From NCBI GenBank assembly GCA_905212345.1, contig CAJMEC010000063.1, forward strand, positions 1 to 7,812: a stretch of 7,812 nt of DNA, given 5' to 3'. Numbering within the stretch: position 1 is the stretch's first letter; every line of letters starts with the position of its first letter. Under the pieces are notes generated by a model. It did not search any database and had not been told where the DNA came from. It saw only the letters and a program-made list of their open reading frames with translations. Shown here one piece after another: positions 1 to 4,956 of this stretch. Position numbers and translations under genes: made by a program. Origin of the DNA: an uncultured Sutterella sp. (GTDB taxonomy: Bacteria > Pseudomonadota > Gammaproteobacteria > Burkholderiales > Burkholderiaceae_F).

Positions 1-140
1 TGACTGAAAAGTCTGATGGGGTGTCTTAGAAATCAAATTATTTTGGACAGTAGTGTTATTAGAATAACAAAATTAAAATCAATGAGTTAATTAACTATTT
101 GAAATGAAATAGAAATAATTGCCTAAAATTATTGATAAAA
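1..140. other. AT-rich stretch without a recognisable gene
   Basis: This stretch is strongly AT-rich and carries stop codons in the frames I followed. I see no gene, RNA or clear promoter in it. The frame that later encodes the DUF4143 remnant has a TGA at 105-107, so any protein homology fades out left of about position 130-140. It may be eroded coding sequence of the same dead gene or unrelated intergenic DNA. Confidence 0.5.
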
Positions 141-705
141 CCGTTCAAAAATGTTTGTCTGTTTTGGGCGCGACATGAATCAACGACGGCAACAAAAAGG
201 ACTCTCATTAAAGATGTTTTGCAAAGAGATGAGCTGGATCTGACGCAAAATACAGTAAACGGTTGGATATCTTTAGTCGACTTTTTTTAACTGATAATCT
301 AGAACCGTTTTCTGTATCTGGTTTACGTTCATCAATGCGCTTGAAGCAATCAGAAAAATTGCACTTTGTGGATCCATCTTTGACCTGTTCATTATTGCAT
401 GCAACGGAAGATAAGTTATTGAACGACCTTAATACGCTTGTTTTTCACTACCAATGATTACTCCAACCAAGAAATTGACGCCGTCATTGTTATGGAAAAT
501 GGTCAATGGATAGCGATAGAAATTAAGTTAAGCGCTAATCAAATTGAGGTTGCTGCTGAGAATCTACTAAAAATAAAAAAAGTTGCAGGCGGATCCGTAG
601 AGTTCCATCCCCAGCCAACTGATCGTTTTAACGGCCATGAGTAATGCTGCTTATCAAAGAAAGGATGGAGTTTTTGTCATTCCATTGACAGTTCTAAAAC
701 CTTGA
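141..705 (+). pseudogene. Decayed C-terminal half of a DUF4143-type AAA ATPase
   Basis: Reading across frames gives a continuous resemblance to the C-terminal DUF4143 region of ATP-binding (AAA_14/DUF4143) proteins, but no single frame holds it. The pieces in order are: an ARHESTTAT segment and TLIKDV...DELDLTQNTV from about 141 to 275; RLFLTDNLEPF, LRSSMRLK, LHFVDPSL and LLNDLNTL from about 280 to 436; VFHYQ, then after a shift EIDAVIVMENG and IAIEIKLS to about 615; then LIVLTAMSNAAYQRKDGVFV to a TGA at 703-705. The breaks are a frameshift near 275-285, an internal deletion near 435-440 that removes the segment usually reading G-LFESLV-RDL, a one-base insertion near 458, and a shift near 612-621. 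The N-terminal AAA domain with its Walker motifs is absent. Intact family members are roughly 400 residues; about 190 remain here. The family's role is not well defined. The call as a dead gene is firm; the family name comes from recalled motifs. Confidence 0.75.
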
Positions 706-706
706 C

Positions 707-740
707 GAAAATTTGGCCGAGCGAGGTGTCTCGCTCGGCC
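707..740 (-). terminator. Probable rho-independent terminator for the dehydrogenase gene
   Basis: A perfect 11-bp stem, GGCCGAGCGAG (715-725) with CTCGCTCGGCC (730-740), encloses the 4-base loop GTGT. Read on the minus strand it begins 7 bases after the dehydrogenase stop codon (748-750) and is followed by AAATTTT, a weak and slightly displaced T tract. On the plus strand it starts 9 bases after the last stop of the DUF4143 remnant but has no T run, so it is best assigned to the minus-strand gene. Confidence 0.75.
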
Positions 741-747
741 ACTAAGA

Positions 748-1641
748 TTAATGAGGAAGTCGTTTAATTAGAACGGAGGTATCGCTTCTGCCTTCGCCTT
801 TGGCTTGTAGCTCTCCGTAAAACTGATCAATTAATGCGACGGTCGGTAGGCTCGAGCCGTTTTTCTTAGCTTCAGCCAGACACAACCCTAAATCCTTTCT
901 CATCCAATCAATTGCAAAACCAAAATTGAATTGGTTATCGATCATCGTGCCGCCTCTATTGTCCATTTGCCAACTTTGTGCGGCTCCTTTGCCGATCACT
1001 TCCAAAACAAGTTTCATATCAAGACCGGCATTTAAACCGAATGCGATGGATTCAGACAGCGATTGAACGATGCCGGCGATGCAGATTTGATTGCACATTT
1101 TGGCCAATTGTCCGCAACCAACTTCACCGATGCGGGTGACAGCTTGTGCAAAGGCCATGATAACGGGACGAGCGGCCTCAAAAGTGGCTTGTTCAGCTCC
1201 GCACATAACGGTGAGTACGCCGTTGACAGCTCCGGCTTGACCGCCAGAGACGGGAGCATCCATGAACCCAAGACCCATTTCTTGGGCTTTCTGTGCCAAC
1301 TCACGGGCAACTTGTGCACTGTCAGTTGTGCAGTCCACCAAAGTCGCACCGGCTTTCATGCCGACAAAAGCACCGTCTTTACCCAAGACAACGCTGCGAA
1401 GGTCATCATCATTGCCCACACAGGTGAAAACAAAGTCCGCATCTTCAGCGGCCTCTCTCGGTGTTGAGGCACAAAGACCGTTATATTCCGAAGCCCACTT
1501 TTGGGCTTTGTGAGCTGTTCGGTTATAGACCGTAACACGGTGACCCGCACGGGCAAGGTGACCCGCCATGGGATAACCCATGGTTCCTAATCCAATGAAA
1601 GCAACAGTTTTAGGATCACATGCTTCATAAACTTTGTCCAT
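748..1641 (-). CDS. NAD(P)-dependent beta-hydroxyacid dehydrogenase (HIBADH family)
   Basis: A cytoplasmic oxidoreductase of 297 residues, the usual size for the 3-hydroxyisobutyrate dehydrogenase / tartronate semialdehyde reductase family. These enzymes interconvert a beta-hydroxyacid and its semialdehyde or keto form with NAD(P). Visible motifs are the N-terminal Rossmann signature GLGTMG (17-22), Asn40-Arg41 after the second strand (Arg here often goes with NADP), the substrate-binding segment DAPVSGG (128-134) with GAVNGVLTVM behind it, the catalytic lysine Lys181 in GCGQLAKMCNQ, and the C-terminal Lys249-Asp250 pair. The ATG at 1641 is preferred because AGGGAG lies 6 bases upstream; a possible start 13 codons earlier (1680) would run through a terminator hairpin. 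It sits 64 bases downstream of the racemase gene on the same strand. The exact substrate cannot be read from the sequence; 3-hydroxyisobutyrate, tartronate semialdehyde and glyoxylate or succinic semialdehyde are all possible. Confidence 0.9.
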   Translation of the reverse strand: MDKVYEACDPKTVAFIGLGTMGYPMAGHLARAGHRVTVYNRTAHKAQKWASEYNGLCASTPREAAEDADFVFTCVGNDDDLRSVVLGKDGAFVGMKAGATLVDCTTDSAQVARELAQKAQEMGLGFMDAPVSGGQAGAVNGVLTVMCGAEQATFEAARPVIMAFAQAVTRIGEVGCGQLAKMCNQICIAGIVQSLSESIAFGLNAGLDMKLVLEVIGKGAAQSWQMDNRGGTMIDNQFNFGFAIDWMRKDLGLCLAEAKKNGSSLPTVALIDQFYGELQAKGEGRSDTSVLIKRLPH

Positions 1642-1647
1642 CTCGGA

Positions 1648-1653
1648 CTCCCT
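1648..1653 (-). promoter_or_regulatory. Ribosome binding site fixing the dehydrogenase start
   Basis: AGGGAG on the minus strand lies 6 bases before the ATG at 1641. It supports the 297-residue form over the longer in-frame version that starts at 1680. Confidence 0.7.
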
Positions 1654-1658
1654 ATATG

Positions 1659-1684
1659 AAAAGCGCTTGAGAGTTCTCAAGCGC
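1659..1684 (-). terminator. Hairpin terminator or attenuator between racemase and dehydrogenase
   Basis: GCGCTTGAGA (1663-1672) and TCTCAAGCGC (1675-1684) form a perfect inverted repeat, in practice a 9-bp stem with loop AACT on the minus strand. On that strand a TTTT run (1662-1659) follows directly. It lies 21 bases after the racemase stop codon and only a few bases before the dehydrogenase ribosome binding site. It should end many racemase transcripts; read-through or a separate promoter would be needed for the dehydrogenase. The plus-strand side also carries CTTTT. Confidence 0.7.
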
Positions 1685-1705
1685 CTTTTGTCTAATGATT
1701 AACGA

Positions 1706-3127
1706 TTAGCGAACACCGCGTTCCTTTATGGTCGCCTCGGCGATCTGCACGCACTTGCGGGCGAGGGTCGCAGTCGGGTCAACGATAGCGACGGTCTTGC
1801 CAGCCACTTCGAAATTATCCGTTTCATGGAAAATCAATGGCAATTCCGTGCAGCCTAAAATCAAAACATTGCAATCGTAAGTCTTCACCAGGTATTCAGC
1901 AGCGCTATAGAGATCGTCATAGCATTCACCGGTGGTGTAGCCGGCCTTGGCGCCCTTTGGACCATAAATAGCGCTCATTACGCGCTTTTGATGTTCTTCA
2001 TCAGGTGTAAACATCTTCATATCCATCTTGGCCGCTTTCTTGCCATAAATGCCGGTGGCAATTGTGCCGCTGGTGGCCATTAAGCCCACGCGCGCATCTT
2101 TGCCGAACTTGGCTTGGATTTCATCGAGCATGGTTTGTTGCATATCGATGAAGGGGACGTCCAGATGGCGAAGCAATCTGGGCAAGAATGCGTGGGCGGT
2201 GTTGCACGGAATGATGATGTAGTCGCAACCGTCTTTTTGCAGGCGCTTGGCGCAGTTATACATGGCGATTGTAGGATCGGGGCCGCCATTTAAGAGGCAA
2301 GCCGTGCGGTCATCGATTTGCGGATTTTGTTCAATCACCACTTTAAAGTGTTCTTGGTCGTTCTTGGCAGGCGTCGCCTTGACGATCTTGTCGTAAAGAT
2401 CAACCGTCGCGGCCGGGCCTAAACCGCCGATAAGACCAAGCTTAAAGGGTTTGGGAAGCTTTTTCGTGCAGTGGGCCAAAGCGGCTTTGGCAAACATTTC
2501 GAAGACGTTCATGACGGGCAAGCCCATCTTCACTAATGCTGCTGCATTTAAAGCAAATTGCGTGCAATTAGGGACGATAACCTGAGCTCCTTTTTCAACC
2601 ATGCGTTGGCAAATAGGAGCCAGCGTTTGAGCCGCTTCATCACTTGCGCCTTCAGCGCGAATCTTTTCACGCAGCTCATCGAGCACCTTTGTTTCTTCTT
2701 CCGAGGGGAAGATGAGCTTCATCTGTTTAGATAGATCACAGGCGCCGTCCACGCAAGCCGACGCATTGCCGGCATCAAGCACTCCCATAACGGGCATTTC
2801 TGCGCCCATTTGGCTCATCAGGGCGCTCTTCATGTCAAGAATCGGCGTTTGAATTTCGCGCTGGATTTCATGAATGTAAGAGCCGCACTTGAAGTCCGGT
2901 ACCAAAATGAGATCTGCGCCCATTTCGGCTAAAAGTTCCGATTCATTGAAGATGAAAATCTTTCGGTCGCTGACAGCGAAAACAGGATCAGGATCGATCT
3001 TGAAATTATCTTCGGTCATCACGACACTCAGATCGTCATCTCCCATAGCAAGCAGTTGTGTTTTAACTTCCATGGCGGCGCGGCGATTCAAGCCGGCCAC
3101 AATGCCTAGTGTTTTCTTTTGGGTCAT
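1706..3127 (-). CDS. Tandem-domain Asp/Glu racemase-family protein
   Basis: A 473-residue protein made of two copies of the aspartate/glutamate/hydantoin racemase fold, about twice the usual 230-250 residues. These cofactor-independent enzymes invert the alpha carbon of an amino acid with two cysteines. The C-terminal copy (about 228-473) looks complete: GLIGGLGPAAT near 231-241, first cysteine Cys308 in IPCNTAH, second cysteine Cys426 in LILGCTELP. The N-terminal copy (about 5-222) aligns over LGIVAGLNRRAAM, ILVPDFKCGSYI and VIVPNCTQFAL. It keeps the second cysteine (Cys188) but has Asp78 where the first should be; Cys81 sits three residues later. It is therefore probably inactive or altered and may serve as a fixed dimer partner. 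The start is supported by GAGGAG (3134-3139), 6 bases before the ATG. No signal peptide or membrane segment is seen, so it should be cytoplasmic. The substrate is unknown; D-Asp or D-Glu supply, or racemisation of another acidic amino acid for catabolism, are possible. Confidence 0.85.
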   Translation of the reverse strand: MTQKKTLGIVAGLNRRAAMEVKTQLLAMGDDDLSVVMTEDNFKIDPDPVFAVSDRKIFIFNESELLAEMGADLILVPDFKCGSYIHEIQREIQTPILDMKSALMSQMGAEMPVMGVLDAGNASACVDGACDLSKQMKLIFPSEEETKVLDELREKIRAEGASDEAAQTLAPICQRMVEKGAQVIVPNCTQFALNAAALVKMGLPVMNVFEMFAKAALAHCTKKLPKPFKLGLIGGLGPAATVDLYDKIVKATPAKNDQEHFKVVIEQNPQIDDRTACLLNGGPDPTIAMYNCAKRLQKDGCDYIIIPCNTAHAFLPRLLRHLDVPFIDMQQTMLDEIQAKFGKDARVGLMATSGTIATGIYGKKAAKMDMKMFTPDEEHQKRVMSAIYGPKGAKAGYTTGECYDDLYSAAEYLVKTYDCNVLILGCTELPLIFHETDNFEVAGKTVAIVDPTATLARKCVQIAEATIKERGVR

Positions 3128-3279
3128 AGAGTGCTCCTCAACAGACTTCTCGTAATAAAGTTATCGCGCAAAAACCAACCTGCGGTCGGAATTACTCGCT
3201 TCGCCACAACCAAGTGTAATACAATCCGTTCAGTTCAATTGAAAAATTTATTGCCGAAAAGTAACGCAAACTATAGGCC
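3128..3279. promoter_or_regulatory. Divergent intergenic region, racemase / rfbB
   Basis: This 152-base gap must hold promoters for the minus-strand racemase and the plus-strand rfbB unless rfbB is driven otherwise. It contains a 10-bp palindrome TTCAATTGAA (3234-3243), a possible regulator site. On the minus strand, TTTCAA and TATTAC are separated by 17 bases, a weak sigma-70 match. On the plus strand, TATAGG (3272-3277) is too close to the ATG at 3280 to give a normal leader. No promoter can be called with confidence. Confidence 0.35.
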
Positions 3280-4344
3280 ATGATGCAAAAAGAAAAAATA
3301 CTGGTGACAGGCGGGGCGGGTTTCATCGGTTCGCACTTTGTGGACGCAGCCTTGGCTGCGGGTTACAGTGTTTTAACGGTGGATAAACTGGACTACTGTG
3401 GCAACCTGCTCAATCTTGAAAAAGCACTTCAAAACAAGTCGCATAAGTTTCTTCAGGCCGATGTCGCCGATACTGACACAATGCTTGAAGCGATAAAAAG
3501 TTTCAAACCAAACGCTATTGTCCACTTGGCTGCTCAAACGCACGTTGATCGTTCTATCGATGATCCCTCGGTTTTTATTGAAAACAATGTGACGGCTACA
3601 CAAAAATTGTTGGAAGTAGCGCGCACGTACTGGAAGGCGATGCGAGGGGCAAGAAAAGAGACCTTCCGTTTTATTTATGTGTCAACCGATGAAGTGTACG
3701 GGTCTCTTCAGGCTAACGATTCTCCTTTTGCCATAACGAGCCGCTATCAACCGAGCAGCCCCTACGCGGCAAGTAAGGCCGCAGGCGAAATGATTGCTCT
3801 GAGTTATTGGCGAACGTTTGGTTTTCCCGTCATTGTGGAGCACGCCTGCAATAACTACGGGCCGAGACAATTTCCCGAGAAGTTGATTCCGCTTATGATT
3901 GATCGGGCCCGAAGCGGTTTGACTTTACCCCTGTACGGCAATGGAGAAAATATCCGCGAATGGATGTATGTGACCGATCACGCGGCGGCTCTTTTGCAGA
4001 TCGTCAAAAAGGGCAGAGCGGGAGCAACGTACAACATCGGAACCGGTGAAGAAGTGCCGAACATCAAGCTGATTCGCGCGCTTTGCACGTTGATGGATTC
4101 AGCCTGTCCGGGGTTATTGCCTCATGAGGAAGCGATCACGTTTGTCAGTGACAGACCGGGACACGATTTCCGATATGCCATGGACAGTATGGAAAGTGAA
4201 CGCGAATTGGGATTTGCTCCGAAAGTGCGCCTGATCGAAGGTCTTCACCGAACGTTGCAGTGGTATTTGGAAAATGATGCCTGGCTGGATTCTGTCAAAA
4301 GCGGTGTGTATCCGGATTGGATAAAACGTTACGGGAAACGGTGA
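3280..4344 (+). CDS. rfbB: dTDP-glucose 4,6-dehydratase
   Basis: The cytoplasmic enzyme (also named RmlB) that converts dTDP-D-glucose to dTDP-4-dehydro-6-deoxy-D-glucose, the second step of dTDP-L-rhamnose synthesis for O-antigen or other surface glycans. The 354 residues match the family length of about 350. It is an extended short-chain dehydrogenase: NAD-binding TGGAGFIGSHF (10-20), HLAAQTHVDRSID (82-94), catalytic STDEVYGS with Thr136-Asp137-Glu138, and the Tyr162-x3-Lys166 pair in SPYAASK. The dehydratase signatures NNYGPRQFPEKLIP (191-204), YGNGENIREWMYVTDH (219-234) and DRPGHDFRYAMD (291-302) are all present. Two ATG codons are adjacent (3280 and 3283) and there is only a weak AGG upstream; the second has the better spacing. 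Its stop overlaps the rfbC start (TGATG), so the two genes are translationally coupled. No rfbA or rfbD is present in the window. Confidence 0.96.
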   Translation: MMQKEKILVTGGAGFIGSHFVDAALAAGYSVLTVDKLDYCGNLLNLEKALQNKSHKFLQADVADTDTMLEAIKSFKPNAIVHLAAQTHVDRSIDDPSVFIENNVTATQKLLEVARTYWKAMRGARKETFRFIYVSTDEVYGSLQANDSPFAITSRYQPSSPYAASKAAGEMIALSYWRTFGFPVIVEHACNNYGPRQFPEKLIPLMIDRARSGLTLPLYGNGENIREWMYVTDHAAALLQIVKKGRAGATYNIGTGEEVPNIKLIRALCTLMDSACPGLLPHEEAITFVSDRPGHDFRYAMDSMESERELGFAPKVRLIEGLHRTLQWYLENDAWLDSVKSGVYPDWIKRYGKR

Positions 4345-4892
4345 TGAGAATTGAAAAAACGGCGTTTGAAGGTTTAGTCAAAATTTTCCCCGAGCTCCAT
4401 CGGGACAACCGCGGCACTTTTTGTGAAGTTTGGCAGGCAGTCCGTTATGAAGATTTGTGGCCGGAATTGACCTTTGTGCAAGATAACTTATCCGTTTCTA
4501 AAAAAGGAACACTCAGAGGACTGCATTTTCAAAACAAACATCCTCAAGGCAAACTGATCACCGTTGTGCAGGGTGAGATTTATGACGTGGCGGTGGATTT
4601 AAGGAAAGAATCTGAGACATTTGGGCGGTGGTTTGCGACAACCTTGTCAGAGAGGAATTTCTGTCAGCTTTATATTCCGGAAGGTTTTGCCCATGGTTTT
4701 TTAACGCTATCTGACGTGGCTCGAGTTTGGTACCGCTGCACGGATTTTTATTATCCCGAAGATGAGGCGGCCATTGTTTATAACGATGGCAATTTAGCCA
4801 TTGAGTGGCCCGATGTCGGTCCCTTGACCGTCTCAGAAAAAGATCAATTGGCGCAGACATTTTTTGCCTGGCGCCAAAGCGAAAATTTTTAA
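4344..4892 (+). CDS. rfbC: dTDP-4-dehydrorhamnose 3,5-epimerase
   Basis: The RmlC enzyme, which epimerises C3 and C5 of dTDP-4-dehydro-6-deoxy-D-glucose, the product of the preceding gene, to give dTDP-4-dehydro-L-rhamnose. The protein has 182 residues, a standard length for this cupin-fold family. Signatures are DNRGTFCEVW (21-30), QDNLSVSKKGTLRGLHFQ (46-63) with catalytic His61, QGKLITVVQGEIYDVAVDLR (68-87), IPEGFAHGFLTLSD (111-124), the catalytic tyrosine Tyr130 in VWYRCTDFY, and SEKDQ near 164-168 with Asp167 in the place of the usual His-Asp dyad partner. I chose the ATG at 4344-4346, which overlaps the rfbB stop by one base; the TTG at 4317 would add nine residues that fall inside rfbB and are unlike the family. 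The overlap predicts translational coupling with rfbB. No signal peptide is seen; the protein is cytoplasmic. Confidence 0.95.
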   Translation: MRIEKTAFEGLVKIFPELHRDNRGTFCEVWQAVRYEDLWPELTFVQDNLSVSKKGTLRGLHFQNKHPQGKLITVVQGEIYDVAVDLRKESETFGRWFATTLSERNFCQLYIPEGFAHGFLTLSDVARVWYRCTDFYYPEDEAAIVYNDGNLAIEWPDVGPLTVSEKDQLAQTFFAWRQSENF

Positions 4893-4956
4893 GAATTATC
4901 CTGCCTTTTTTTGGCACAATACTGCCTTTTCATTGCCAGTTTAATGAGAAGTAAAG

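Noticed and set aside
1063..1467. 134-residue plus-strand open frame opposite the dehydrogenase
   Set aside because: It mirrors a well-conserved gene and shows no motif or ribosome binding site of its own.
1642..1680. Longer start for the dehydrogenase, adding 13 residues
   Set aside because: The extension is translated from the terminator hairpin and lacks its own ribosome binding site, while the ATG at 1641 has AGGGAG at 6 bases and gives the family's usual N-terminus.
3272..3277. TATAGG as the -10 box of rfbB
   Set aside because: It ends two bases before the ATG, so transcription would start inside the coding region; no good -35 lies at normal spacing.
4317..4343. TTG start for rfbC nine codons upstream
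   Set aside because: It lies within rfbB, and the added residues do not look like the family; the ATG overlapping the rfbB stop is the natural choice.
4558..4917. 119-residue minus-strand open frame opposite rfbC
   Set aside because: It is a shadow of rfbC, with a basic low-quality composition and no family resemblance.
4911..4927. Sigma-54-like TGGCAC...TGCC upstream of uvrD
   Set aside because: The spacing between the GG and GC elements is one base short of the sigma-54 rule, so it is probably chance.
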